Source: Monodelphis domestica
Lineage: Eukaryota > Chordata > Mammalia > Didelphimorphia > Didelphidae
DNA: 64,000 nt
Reading direction: 5' to 3'
NCBI RefSeq assembly: GCF_027887165.1
Contig: NC_077227.1
Span: 347,105,707 to 347,169,706 of the forward strand
The translations under genes and the position numbers were made by a program. Of this stretch, positions 24,401 through 34,919 are shown piece after piece (within the stretch, counting starts at the first letter, position 1; each line of letters begins with the position of its first letter). Below the pieces are notes generated by a model that worked only from the letters and a program-made list of their open reading frames with translations, did not search any database and was not told where the DNA came from.

Positions 24401-25454
24401 AGTTTTAATTTGTTTGATTTTGTTCTTCAGGGTGAGGTTTTATGTCTATTCTAATAGTCTTAGATTTTCCAAAAGCACGAGCAATTGGGTACCTCATTTG
24501 CACCACAGGATGCCCTCTCCACCTCACAGCACAGTTGTGACAGAAGTGTTTTGCAAACCTTATTATTTATACAGCAAACATTTAGGATACATTCCGGGCA
24601 AAATGTTTTCATCAAAAGGTTTGCCTGCAATCTTAGACCTTTTAAGGTTGCTCTGAACAGGCCAAGTCCCTGAGCTTGGGAGGAGGTATGCCTACCTTGG
24701 GAGGTGTGGGTTTGGTCCGTAGATCTATATCAAGATTGGTCTCAGAGATCTGAGAGGAGATAAGGCAGTTCTGGCCTACTTCTAGGGAATGAGGTTTGAA
24801 GGCAGTTAGGCTGGTTTAAGGAGAAAGAACTCTCCTGGGATTTTCTGACTTCAGAACTAGCCTGGACATTTGACAAACCCTCAGGGGCAGCTGTGGGTCA
24901 CCTAAGTCCTTTCTCCTTAATACTAGGACTCTCAGATCCAGGGTGGCCTCAGTATCAAAGTGTCATTCCCAGCCAACCCTTCCACACTACCCCTACTATA
25001 ATTTAAATTATATACTATTAATCAGTTTTAACTTCCAAAGAACTCTCTGACTGCTTGTGATCTTTTAATCCTAAGAGACCCTGGATTTGTCATTAGTATA
25101 TGTAAAAAATAAATGTACTCTTTCCTGCTATCCTTATCAGAAACAACTCTCATTGCTGCCAGGACTAGAGAAAAAGGTATTAAATAGATAAAGTAAACTT
25201 CTTCCTTTGATTGTGCTTAGTTTCCATTAAAATCCAGGGGAGTTTTCTCTGTAGGTATCAGCTTTCCTTTGACTCCATAGTGCTTCCAATACATCATGAC
25301 ATGACATATCCAGCCTGAATTCTGAAGGCTGGATGTAACATAAAAGCATCCAACCAACAGCATAAATGTATATGAAATGAAATCAATATTTTTTTTTCCT
25401 ATTGAAGATGGTCCTGTGAGGGTACATCAGAGGAGCTAGGACAGCACTGAAGTT
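24401..25454. other. Unassigned sequence, possible LTR-like part
   Basis: No family recognised. The segment 24660-25150 ends in an 'aaaaaataaatgtactcttt' stretch that could be an LTR 3' end, but I could not find its edges. The part at 24400-24660 looks unique. Confidence 0.4.
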
Positions 25455-25635
25455 ATGCAAACAGGAAGAAGGGAGAGAGAGAGAAAGAGAGAAGAGAGGC
25501 GCGCGAGAGAGAGAGAGCGAGAAAAGGGAGGGAGAGGGAGAGAGAAAGGGTTGGGGAAAGGAGAGAAGGAGAGGGAGAGAGAGACAAAGAGAGAGAGACA
25601 GAGAGAGATCAGGAGAAGGAGAGAGAGCACTAGGT
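25455..25635. repeat. GA-rich low-complexity tract
   Basis: Interrupted (GAGA)n/(GGGA)n on the plus strand. The ORFs across it on both strands are artefacts of the simple repeat. Confidence 0.9.
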
Positions 25636-25639
25636 TAGT

Positions 25640-25866
25640 CATTCAGGAACATGCTGACATTTGCAGTATAAGGGCAAAAATGGATGTGGGAAAACAATCC
25701 TTGTTATCCCACATCCATTTTTGCCAGCTATCTGAGATTTGTGTGCTGAAATAAAGGTTTTGTCTTTTCATCCCCAAACTGCTCTTTCCTCTCCATTCTG
25801 GGAGGACTTCATAAAGAAACTTGTATGAGATCAAGTTGGTTTCCATAGTCATAGATTGGTGTTACA
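25640..25866 (+). mobile_element. Probable LTR 3' end with a strong hairpin
   Basis: An inverted repeat pairs gcaaaaatggatgtggga (about 25674-25691) with its complement at about 25707-25724, an 18-bp stem with a 15-base loop. About 30 bases later comes 'gctgaaataaaggttttg', a poly(A) signal context, and a 'ggtttccatagtcatag' end resembling the LTR at 34920-35615. The 5' edge is masked by the GA tract. Family unassigned. Confidence 0.45.
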
Positions 25867-26317
25867 TTGCTGGCATAACTTGTTTAAGTGCTCCTTGTTT
25901 CATTATGCTCCCCAAATATTGCATTGTTTTTTACAAATCAAACGTTTGTGGCAACCCTGCATTGAACAAGTCTGTCAGTGCCATTTTTCTATCAGCATGT
26001 GCTCACTTTGTGTCACCGAGTCACATTTTGATAATTCTCACAATATTTTAAGCTTTTTCATCATTATTATATCTCATGGTGGTCTGGAATCATTGATGTT
26101 ACTATTATAATTGTTTTGAGGCACCACAAACCAGTCCCATGTGAGGCTGGAAACTTAATAAATTAACCGTACCACCAACTATCATTCCGCTATCTTTCTC
26201 TCTCCTCTGGCCTCCTTATTCCTGAGACTCAATAATATTGAAGTTAGGCCAATTAATAACTCTAGAATGGCCTCCAAGTGTTCAAGCTAAAGAAAGAATC
26301 AAATGATCAGGAAAAAC

Positions 26318-26526
26318 TTCATTAAAAAAAAACCCAACCCTTACCTTCTGTCTTTGAATCAATACTGTATATTGGTTCCAAGGCAGAAGAATGGTAAGGG
26401 CTAGACAATAGGGGTTAAGTGACTTGCCCAGGGTCACACAGCTGGGAAGTGTCTGAGGCCACATCTGAATCCAGGACCTCTTGACTCCAGTCCTGGCTCT
26501 CAATCCACTGAGCCACCCAGCTACCC
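26318..26526 (-). mobile_element. SINE1_MD-like SINE in Tigger
   Basis: A full-length reverse copy from 'acccttaccttctgtctttg' to 'actgagccacccagctaccc'. It sits at a 'cttcatt' target in the transposon. Head at right, tail at left. Confidence 0.9.
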
Positions 26527-26644
26527 TCTCATTGTTTTATTTTAAGAAATTATCTCAGGTACCTCAGCCTTCAGTAACCAGCCTCTTGATCAGCAGCTAT
26601 TAACATCTAGGCAAGACTCTCCACCAGCAAAAAAGTTACAATTC

Positions 26645-26847
26645 GGGGGGCAGCTGGGTAGCTCAGTGGATTGAGAGCCAGGCCTAGAGATGGGAGGTCC
26701 TAGGTTCAAATCTGGCCTCAAACACTTCCCAGCTGTGTGACCCTGGGCAAATCACTTGACCCCCATTGCCTAGCCCTTACCACTCTTCTGCCTTGGAGCC
26801 AATACACAGTATTGACTGCAAGACGGAAGGTAAGGGTTTAATAAAAA
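26645..26847 (+). mobile_element. SINE1_MD-like SINE with 16-bp TSD
   Basis: Flanked by identical aaaaaagttacaattc at 26629-26644 and 26848-26863. It is full length, from ggggggcagctgggtagctc to 'ggaaggtaagggtttaat' plus A tail. The tRNA-like head has the B-box phrase 'ggttcaaatct', needed for RNA polymerase III. It is one of the younger SINEs here. Confidence 0.95.
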
Positions 26848-26909
26848 AAAAAAGTTACAATTCACTGAAAGCTCAGATGATAGTCAGCATTTTTTTTGCA
26901 ATAGAGCAT

Positions 26910-27058
26910 TAAAAAAAAAAAAGAGACCCTTACCTTCTGTCTTAGAATCAATGTTCATTTCAAGGCAGAAGAGTTGTAGGTATTGGCAATGGGGGATATT
27001 TGAACCCAGGACCTCCAAACTCCAGGCCTGCTTCTCTATCTACTCTATACTACTCTAT
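26910..27058 (-). mobile_element. SINE1_MD-like SINE, partial
   Basis: 'cccttaccttctgtcttaga' at the left and 'gaacccaggacctccaaact' further on. The head at the right is eroded to a 'ctactctat' repeat. Confidence 0.8.
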
Positions 27059-27074
27059 CTACATAGTTTACTTT

Positions 27075-27284
27075 TTTTCTTTTTCCTTTTTTTTTAAACC
27101 CTTAACTTCTGCCTTGGAATCAATACTGTATATTGATTCCAAGGCAGAGGAGTGGTAAGGGCTAGGCAATGGGGGTTAAGTGACTTGCCCAGGGTCACAC
27201 ATCCAGATTTGAACCTAGGACCTCCCTTCTCTAGGCCTGGCCCTCAATCCACTGAGCTACCCAGCTGCTCCCCCCCCCCCCCAG
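27075..27284 (-). mobile_element. SINE1_MD-like SINE with poly-C edge
   Basis: A reverse copy from 'aaacccttaacttctgcctt' to 'gagctacccagctgctcc', then a run of C (the G-rich SINE 5' end expanded). About 15 bases of the middle are missing. Confidence 0.88.
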
Positions 27285-27574
27285 CTTACTCTTAAAAGAG
27301 TATTCTTAAATTACAAATATTTTAAATTAAAATAAAAAATAATTAAATTAAAATTAATTAAATTTTAAATTAAGGTATGTACTTTTTTTAGACAATACTA
27401 TTGTATACTTAATAGACTACAATATAATATATTGTAATATATAATATATTAATAATAATATAAACTTATGTATGCATTGGAAAGCCAAAAAATAATTGTG
27501 CCTTGCTTTATTGTGATAGTCACTTTATCGCAGTGGTCTAGAACCAAGCCTGCAATATCTCTGAGGTATGGCTG

Positions 27575-28109
27575 CATAAGCTTTTTCCTTCATAGGCTAA
27601 TCAAAAAGCAAAACCAGGAAGGGAGAAAAATTGTTTTCCATTCAGAAACTTGTTCCTGTAAGAACAACAGGTAAATTTTAACCCTCTCATTCTCTTCCTT
27701 CCCTTTCTCTCCTCCCACCAAGTATTACATCAATTATAATATTCATGAACAAAATATTTTTTCTTTAATTTTCCTAAGCATTTCATTTCTATCAGCAGGC
27801 TTTCTTACCTTTGTTGCAGTGACAAGAGATTAAATGACAATATGGAAAGGCCAGAATATAAGATTTAAATTAGGGATCTGCTAGCTGGAACCTTAGTTTG
27901 ACAGTAAGGAAGTACCAATCATTTCTTATCTTAGTCTCTACATTGTCACCTGGACAATGGAGCAAAGCATAGATTAACCAAGCATTTCAGCCCTTCTCAC
28001 CTCTGCTATAGATTTAGTTATTCTTGAATTATAAAGATTTATCAAAGACTCTAACTCCTTCCACACTTTTTTTGAGGTGTGCTTGGATTGAAAAAAATGT
28101 AAACCTTTG
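27575..28109. other. Unassigned sequence
   Basis: Nothing recognised; plain AT-rich DNA between the Tigger end and an L2 fragment. Confidence 0.5.
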
Positions 28110-28500
28110 GCTTCCTGCATGCATTTATTAAGCACCTGCAATGTGCCAGGCACTGTGGATAGAAAGACAAAGATGAAAGCATCCCTGCCCTCAAGGAATT
28201 GACATTTTTCAGAGGAATTTAGATGAAGGTAATACTTTGTATCATGATCAGAAAGATTCTGAGTGAAGTGCACCAACATTAATAAAAGAATTCTGGAATG
28301 TAGACTTGCTTTCTTGGTATTGTTAACCTACAAAGAACTTGAGATTTCTATTGTAACAACATCAAACATTTATTAAGCCCTTAACATGTTGCAATGACTG
28401 TGCTATGTACTAGGAGAGAAACAGTTTCATTTAAACAGGGTCCCTGCCATCACGCAGCTTACTAGTAGAGGGAGAAAGAACACAATGTAGTAACCCATGT
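28110..28500 (-). mobile_element. Two L2-like 3' tail fragments
   Basis: 28115-28215 ('gcacctgcaatgtgccaggc', 'ctgccctcaaggaattgaca') and 28345-28480 ('gggtccctgccatcacgcag') are L2 minus-strand tails. Confidence 0.65.
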
Positions 28501-28569
28501 GATTTTGCCCCCCAAGCTCAGGAATTCCCCAAACTCTTAAAAATCCTATCTCTTTGGCTTATTTTGCCC

Positions 28570-28917
28570 CAACCTAGAGAAAACCTGGAGAAATTCAGTT
28601 CATATCTAGATTTCCTCTAATGTGGGTTAAAAGATCCTTTGTTCCCAAGTAAGTATTCAAGGTAATAATCTAATCACCTCAACCTTTGAGATCTGGATTC
28701 CTCAAAGCTCAGCTCAAGTAGCCTTTTACATGGGACCTTTGCTGCAGCTATTTGTCATGTTCGCCAATTCTCCTTTAATTATATTTTATTTATATTGTAA
28801 TTGTTATCATGTATGTTTTCCCCAAAAGAATAAAAGTTTCTCTTGGGTAAGGACTGTCATTTTTGTCTTTGTATCCCAAATACTTAGCATGGTACCTAGA
28901 TATAAATCAACAAATGC
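28570..28917 (+). mobile_element. L2 3' end
   Basis: 'aaagctcagctcaagtagcc', then 'taaggactgtcatttttgtc' and 'aatacttagcatggtaccta', the order expected of the L2 3' UTR and tail. Confidence 0.65.
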
Positions 28918-29040
28918 TTTTTTTTTTAAACCCCTACTTTCTTCCTTAGAACCATTTGGTTCTAAGGCAGAAGAGTAGTAAGGGCTAGGCAATGGGAGTT
29001 AAGTGACTTTCCCAGGGACACACAGCTGGAAAGTGTCAGA
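28918..29040 (-). mobile_element. SINE1_MD-like SINE, left piece of a split copy
   Basis: The reverse SINE runs from the T-rich tail to 'agctggaaagtgtcagagg' and is then broken by the 29041-30007 insertion. The other piece is at 30008-30094. Confidence 0.85.
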
Positions 29041-30007
29041 GGTGTGATAGAGGCAAGCCAGAAAGAGAGGACTTGCAAACCAAGCATGCAAGAAACAAGC
29101 TGGGGACCTGATTTGCAAAATCAAGAAGGTTCCAAACAGAATGTTCCCAGGAAGAGAGGCAGTTGAAGCTGGCTGAAGGACCCTTGGGGGCTGGGCTTGG
29201 CTTTGGGGCTCTGACCAAAGGAGGAACTGATTCTGTCTCTCTCTGGGAGTTGAAGCTGACCAGGGGAGAAACTGGGACTTCTGAGTCTGTCTCTCTGGGG
29301 GTTACTGAACTGAGGAGACCTTGGCTCTCTGGGATTTTCTGATCAAAGGAGGCAAGCCTGACTGTAGGGAGAAGAAGCTGAGAACTAATCTTGTTAGCTT
29401 TGTCCCAGGCTGAAGGACCCTTGAGGGGGGCTTCTGCAATTAGGCTGAGAGACCTTGGTGGCTTTGTGAAGAAGAAAAGAAGATTTTAAACAGTTGTCCT
29501 CCATCTCTCTAACTGTCCCCCTGTCATACTTGTAACTGGACTGATTTCCCAAACCCTCAATTCTTATTATAGATTAGGGAAACCCTCATCCCTCTTTCCT
29601 CAGTGTCCCATCCTGTTGTTTCCCAACAAACCTCCTTACCTGAGAAAGAAAACAAGAGTATTTTCATAGCCCAATCAGGGGGGAGGGAAGAAGCCAAAGA
29701 CTTCAAGAAGTGGGTGGTTAAGGGTGGGGTTAAGGGTGGTTAAGGGAGGGAGAGAAGAGGGAGGAGGAGGTTAGGAAAAATATTGATCCACTAGGCATCA
29801 AATAGAGATTAGTAGGCAAACCCCGGTGCATTCCCCTGTAGCAACATCCCTCTATTTGTGGCAGCATCTCTCTATCTCTGTAGTACTTCTATCTCCACCA
29901 TTGTTACTAGGGCAGTCCTCAGGTGTGTCCCTATACTAGCATCTTTCTCTTGTCTCAAACCAGAGTACATCAGTCATTGCAACCAGAAATAGTGTCACAC
30001 AGATTAC
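29041..30007. mobile_element. Probable solo LTR D inserted in a SINE
   Basis: A 967-bp insertion starting TGTGATAGAGGCAAG and ending ...TTTCTATTTCA splits the SINE cleanly. The flanking bases gagg and gagc could be a 4-bp TSD with one change. Length and TG...CA ends suit an LTR, but I see no clear poly(A) signal. It contains a G-rich TTAAGGG-like stretch at 29711-29752. A different kind of insertion is possible. Confidence 0.55.
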
Positions 30008-30094
30008 CATTTCTATTTCAGAGCTTAGATTTGAACTCAGGACCTCCTGTCTGTATACCTCGCTCTCAATCCAGTGAGCTACCCCGCTACCCAC
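30008..30094 (-). mobile_element. SINE1_MD-like SINE, right piece of a split copy
   Basis: 'tagatttgaactcaggacct' to 'gagctaccccgctaccc' completes the SINE begun at 28918. Confidence 0.85.
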
Positions 30095-30124
30095 AACAAA
30101 TGCTTTTTGATTAGTAAATGCAGT

Positions 30125-30430
30125 TAGATAGCATGACAGACAATATGCTTGGAGACTGAAAACAGAAATTTGAATTTTGCCTCAGACACTAGCTATGTGA
30201 TCATAGGAAAGTCATTTCACCTCTTTTCAGACTTAGCTTTTCATCTGCAAAAGAGGGGATAATCATAGCACCTACCTTACAGGGTTGTGATGAGAATCAA
30301 ATGGGAATGAGCTTAAAGGACTTTATATAAATAAAAAAAATTAAGTGTTTTATACAAACTAAGCTTTCTGCTAAGTGCTGGATATATGAAAAGAAAACAG
30401 AATCCTCACTCTCAAGGAACTCACACACTA
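30125..30430 (+). mobile_element. MIR (plus) followed by an L2-like tail (minus)
   Basis: 'gacactagctatgtgatcat' and 'ccttacagggttgtgatgag' mark MIR to about 30330. 30340-30430 ('ctaagtgctggatatatgaa', 'tctcaaggaactcacacac') is an L2 minus-strand tail. Confidence 0.65.
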
Positions 30431-31129
30431 ATTGGGAGGGGGGATTTTATATAAAAGAAAGCTTAGCTTCAGGGTGGATGGAAAAGTTCTGAAGCCCTAA
30501 GGGTTCAATAGTGGGAGACTGGTAAGGCTCAGGAGTCCTTAGGTTACATTGTAGGTCAGATGTCAGCATTGGGCATTTGAAGCATAGATGACAAAGTCTA
30601 GAGGACCTTGAGACAACAGTGGCAGGGCAGATGGTAAGGCCCAATAGTCCTTCATCTAATTCCAGTTGTGTGAATAGTCAAGAAGCCTGATGGGTTTTGA
30701 GCAGCCCCAGATGAGGTAGGGAAAAGAAGAGAGAGGGTGCTCCCAGTGGTTGTAAGTGTTCCCTTTATCTGGCCATCCCAAATGGTTTCTGGAAATTGTT
30801 GTTGTTATTAGTAATTTCTATAGTAGTACACACACAGGACAGTCTTTATATCACCATACAGAAAATGCAAAACATAAAGGACTCACAGTAGCTCCAAAAT
30901 ACTTGGTATATTTCTCTTCTTCCTAGTGAGCTTCATCTTCTACCCCAGATACCGAAATAGACCTCCAGCATTATAGTATTACCCTAAGGATTATGAATTC
31001 TTTTCAGAAGGGAAATTAACTTGAGGTTGCTACCAAGGCGCCTATCAGATCTACAGAATCTAAATAACTCAATGTGGCAGTAGGGATGAAAGTCCATGTC
31101 TATGCTACTCCATATTGTAGAAGGAAGGA
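30431..31129. other. Unassigned sequence
   Basis: No repeat or gene recognised. Confidence 0.5.
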
Positions 31130-31315
31130 ACGTGCATTTTTAAGCACCTACTAGTACCAGTCACTGCAGTAAGCACTTGAGAAATATCTCATTTGATCCT
31201 CACAACCACCATGGTTTGTTTTTTTTTTTAATCTCTATTTTACAGTTGAGGAAACTGAGGTAGACAAGATAAATGTCTTGCTCAACTTGCCCCAGCTAGT
31301 GTCATATTTTTGAGC
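31130..31315 (-). mobile_element. MIR, minus strand
   Basis: 'atctcatttgatcctcacaa' and 'cagttgaggaaactgaggta' are reverse-complement MIR. Confidence 0.75.
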
Positions 31316-31535
31316 TGGGTCTTCTTTTGGAGTTTTCTTTTTAAAAATTTGGAGTTCTCTTTGTAAAGACACTGGAGAAGTTTGCCATTTCCTTCTTCAA
31401 CTTATTTTACAGAAGAGGAAAAGGAGGCAAACAGGATTAAGTGACTTGACCAGGGTCACAGCTAGCAAACATCTGAGGTGAAATTTGAACTCAGGACCAG
31501 CACTCTATCCACTGCACCACCTATCTACTCTTCCT
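31316..31535 (-). mobile_element. MAR1 SINE, minus strand
   Basis: 'ggagaagtttgccatttcct', 'ttaagtgacttgaccagggt' and 'ctatccactgcaccacctat' fit MAR1, a marsupial tRNA-headed SINE with an RTE-like tail. Confidence 0.75.
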
Positions 31536-32114
31536 GAGTGCTGGTTCTACTTAGTTCTCTTAGTACTGCTGAGATTCTGCTTTTCTTTTGTTAGTTATTT
31601 CTCTTTTATAGGCTCAGTGAAAAAGAGCGACTACTAAGTCATATTAACTTGAATCGGTCAAGTCAGTTCAGGGAAACTAAGAATTAATGACTCATCTTCA
31701 ATGGATTTTGATTGGGCCAACAAGACCACAGTCCCCAGAGCTCCAGGAATTAACCTCAGACTTCTTAAGAAGGTATTAATAAACATACATTTATCTTAAA
31801 GGAATGGAATCAGTCTTACATAGTGGCCTCTTGCTTTGATAAGGTTTCCTTAATCAGTTCTCAACAATAATATTTAATGAAAAGTATATAAGAGTTCCAA
31901 AACAAGTGTTTTATGAAGTCTAAGGAGACATGTAACAGGGTCTGATTCCCCTTATAGATGCCTAATAAAGATTAATGTAATGAAAAATAAATTTGAAATA
32001 AGTTTAGTATATTTATTTAACATAATATATTAATATTATAACAAATATATTTATAGCACATAATATTATACTATATATGTAGTATATCAAATGTTAGTAT
32101 ACCTGCAGTCAAAA
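31536..32114. other. Unassigned, AT-rich
   Basis: No element recognised. 32000-32100 is nearly pure A/T. Confidence 0.5.
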
Positions 32115-32410
32115 TGTTGTGTGGGAGGGTGGCTTGAGGTGAGCCCCTGGGTTTAGCACAGCTACCCTTTGCAAGAATGCAAGACTCCAAAACTTAGCTT
32201 AAAAATAGGGAAATTTATTCATTTAGTAGTCATGTTGAAAGATCAGGAGCCAGGTGCAAGAGTGGATACTGCTTCCTTGAGAGGATGGGGTAAGGGGATT
32301 TTATGCCCCTTTCACAGCAGGGTTACAGGATAAAGAAAGGGGGATGGGGTGAGTTAGGAATTGAGGTTGGGGTGTAAGGGATGGTCTATAGAATTCAAAG
32401 AATGATTAGA
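32115..32410 (-). mobile_element. LTR family B, 3' part, minus strand
   Basis: It starts TGTTGTGTGGGAGGG and mirrors the 3' end of the LTR at 15790-16041: 'caagaatgcaagactccaaa', then 'aaatttattcattt' (poly(A) signal reversed) and a GC-box/TATA-like 'gggattttatgcccc'. Fossil; the outer edge is uncertain. Confidence 0.65.
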
Positions 32411-32451
32411 TTAGGTACCATTAGGTTTTATCAGAGTAGAGCAGTGATGGG

Positions 32452-32940
32452 CAACCTTTTGAGCTTGGTGTGTCAAAATTCGACAAAAAAACCAAGCATA
32501 ACTCAGGTGGTGTGTCACTTCAAGATAAAAATCATAATTTCATGATATTTATAGTTTAAATAACAAAAATGTATAATTGTGACATATAACTGTATTTAAC
32601 AAACCAAAAGCTAATTATTTAACTTATCTGCTTAGTGACTTCTTTGTTCATCCATGAGTCAGTTTCTTTTGTTAGTCTTGATATTATTTAACTTGTGTGG
32701 GGTGCCATGACCTAAGATGTGAGGGGAAGGGGGAATTCTTTAACTAACATGCCTATTAGTGACTTTTTCGTTGCTAAATTGGCTAAATCTTTAATTGAAG
32801 GTTGGTATTTTGTACACTTCAAGCCCAAGCAAGCACTACTAACTTCATCTGTCATCCTGTTTCTTTTGTTGGTTTTGATATTACTTAAGTGCCCGACCAT
32901 TTTAAGGTGTCCATCGGAAAACCATGGATCCCATGCCAAG
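32452..32940 (+). mobile_element. Possible hAT-type DNA transposon, left end
   Basis: The edge CAGTGATGGGCAACCTTTTGAGC fits the terminal repeat pattern of hAT elements (CAGtGnTnnnCAAnCTTTTT). No matching right end was found nearby. Inside, the phrase 'tttcttttgtt(a/g)gt(c/t)ttgatatta' occurs twice (about 32664 and 32859), so the segment holds a diverged tandem duplication. Confidence 0.45.
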
Positions 32941-32999
32941 AAGACTTCGTTTAAATCCCTGGCCCTTACCAGACTTAAATCTCAGCTTCCTTATCTGTG

Positions 33000-33480
33000 A
33001 AATGGTAACAATTATGCCCATACTAAATCTTCAAGATTATTGGCAGGTGCAAATAAGACACTGTAAAGCTCTTTGCAAACTTTAAAGCACTATGTAAATA
33101 TATTTAGTTTAAAGTGGTGGATATGAGGCATCCATGCCATTCTATGTATTAAGAAGTTAACATTTTGATTTAGCAAACAGAAAATCTCCTACTTTGGATT
33201 GCCAGTGAAGTAGTTTGGACTGCAGGTACCTAGGGACATCCAGGAGATGCTAAAAATGATAATACAATTTTCCATTCATATTCTTCTAGATGGTTTTCAA
33301 AACATTTTCAACACACTTTCCCATTTCATCTTTAGAATACTTTTTAAGACAGGTAGATACAATCACCATTTTATGGATGAGGAAGCTAAAGGAATAGAGA
33401 GATTGACTTGCTCACAGTGTTGATACTTGGGTGAACCACAAGCATCTATGCACTATTAATTAACCTTTGTCTCTTTGTCT
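33000..33480. mobile_element. Two MIR fragments
   Basis: 33000-33110 is the MIR 3' end in plus orientation ('tctgtgaaatggtaacaatt', 'gtaaagctctttgcaaactt'). 33290-33450 is a minus-strand MIR ('tttatggatgaggaagctaa'). Confidence 0.6.
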
Positions 33481-33529
33481 TGCCACCACTCCTGCATTAG
33501 AAAGTTCTTTTTAACCAGGCTATTGTCAA

Positions 33530-33900
33530 TCTTGAAAAGCATAGAACCACTAAAGTAGTTAGATAGAACAAGTCTTTAATCAGGACTAAGAAGACAAAAT
33601 TCTAATTGGCCCTACACAGTCAGGGGATAGACACTATACAGAGACAAAGCTCTGGGACTTTGAGACCACTGTTTCCAGAAAAAAGCACTTCAAAAGGGGA
33701 TTTTCCCAGGAATGGAAGAACTTGGGGCTTTATGTACCTTTTGGGGAATAAAGGGCAGGAAGGACAATTGATTGACTTGCAATGGAGACCCAGGAAGGAG
33801 GAATCCAGCCCTGACTGTATCATCTGAGAGAGGCCTAGATACAAAGGGAGAAACTTCTAAGAATGTCTGAATCTTTGAATATCTAGGAATTCTGTCTTAG
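33530..33900 (-). mobile_element. LTR fragment, minus strand
   Basis: The layout matches the reversed LTR A plan: 'caagtctttaatcaggacta' at the poly(A) end, then 'acaattgattgacttgcaat' and 'ggaatccagccctgactgta'. It is more diverged and may be a related subfamily. Confidence 0.55.
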
Positions 33901-33921
33901 CTGAGATCACTGGGTACTTCT

Positions 33922-34341
33922 ATCAGATGTTAAATATCTCTGGTCCCAATGGTCTCTTCCCTTGGGCCAAAGTCCTTTACCTAGGTGGCCCAGCCCTTGG
34001 CTGGATCTTTCCCTTTTGTGTCCATTGTAAAGCATCAGCTCCTCACTGTTACTCCTTTCTGGGACTCCTTATTTTCCTTTGTTACCATTGTAAAGTCAAT
34101 CAACTATCCCTCTCATCCTTAGTCCCCATGTTCCCCATGAAAGGCATTTAAGTTTCCCTGCTTAAATGGCTCCTTGGAGTTGTCAATCTAGCTTGGTTGG
34201 CTGTCAGAGGGGTCAGTGACCAGAGCAACTAGAGCTCCAATCCTCCAAGCTCTGCATGGAGGTCTAATTTAGTACTGTACCCCTTTCCTTAATAAAAGAG
34301 TGATTTTTCTGACTATTTAATAGTTCTGTGTTTTTCCCAGT
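33922..34341 (+). mobile_element. LTR family A, 3' part, plus strand
   Basis: It runs from 'agatgttaaatatctctgg' to 'gtgtttttcccagttaata', colinear with the second half of the LTR at 14618-15320. It has 'ccttaataaaagagtg' as poly(A) signal. It faces an inverted copy of the same family 109 bases away. Confidence 0.8.
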
Positions 34342-34450
34342 TAATATCACTGTAATCTAGTGACCACTGGTCTCCTTGACTGGCCATTGACATTCCTTCT
34401 CCTGACTCTAGATATTTTTGCTTGCTCATTTCCCCCTCCTGACTTTTCTG

Positions 34451-34871
34451 TTGACTGGGAAAAACAACTATTAGTCAAAAATCATTCTTCAATCAGGGGA
34501 AAGGGGTTCAATGCAATAATAGACCTCAACATAGAGCTGCACACCACATGACTGCACAGAGTCCAAGGATTGAACTCTGGCCACTCTGGACACTGACCCC
34601 TGGGAAAGCAACCATGCTAGATTGGACAATTCCAAAGAGCCATTGAAATTAGGGAGCTTAAATACCTTTCTAGGTGAAACCTGGTGGCTGAGGCTGAGAG
34701 GGACAGTTGATTGAATTTACAATGGTAACAAAGGAAAACAAAAAAAGTATTGTTAGTCTGAGATCAGTGAGGTAGGACTTTCCCTCATTTCTACCTCCAA
34801 GCTAAATAAATGGGGATCACTAAATCTTTCTAGGCCACTAGTTTGGGGACTTCTAGGTTCCACATTGACAC
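34451..34871 (-). mobile_element. LTR family A, minus strand, internally shortened
   Basis: The left edge TGTTGACTGGGAAAAAC and right edge ...TTCCACATTGACA are the reversed LTR A ends. At 421 bp it is shorter than the 703-bp copy. With 33922-34341 it makes a tail-to-tail inverted LTR pair. Confidence 0.82.
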
Positions 34872-34919
34872 TGTCTTCCTTCAAATACCAGCTAAAATCC
34901 CATTGACTGGAAACCTGCA

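Larger units (their letters stand above)
25868..27574 (+). mobile_element. Tigger1-like (pogo) DNA transposon, internally deleted
   Basis: The left part follows Tigger1 as I remember it: 'gtttgtggcaaccctgcatt', 'cagcatgtgctcactttgtg', 'gatgttactattataattgt' and 'ctcaataatattgaagttag'. The right part resumes at 'attgttttattttaagaaat' and runs through 'agatgatagtcagcattttt', 'aaggtatgtacttttttta' and 'gacaatactattgtatactt' to the terminus 'gcaatatctctgaggtatg'. The transposase start is visible at 26269 (MASKCSS) but a stop follows at once, and most of the coding region is deleted near 26300. Four SINEs interrupt the right half. Confidence 0.82.

Noticed and set aside
25436-25754. ORFs on both strands across the GA tract
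   Set aside because: Simple-repeat artefact.
26645-26720. tRNA gene
   Set aside because: The tRNA-like head belongs to a SINE; it occurs in about fifteen copies here with SINE bodies attached.
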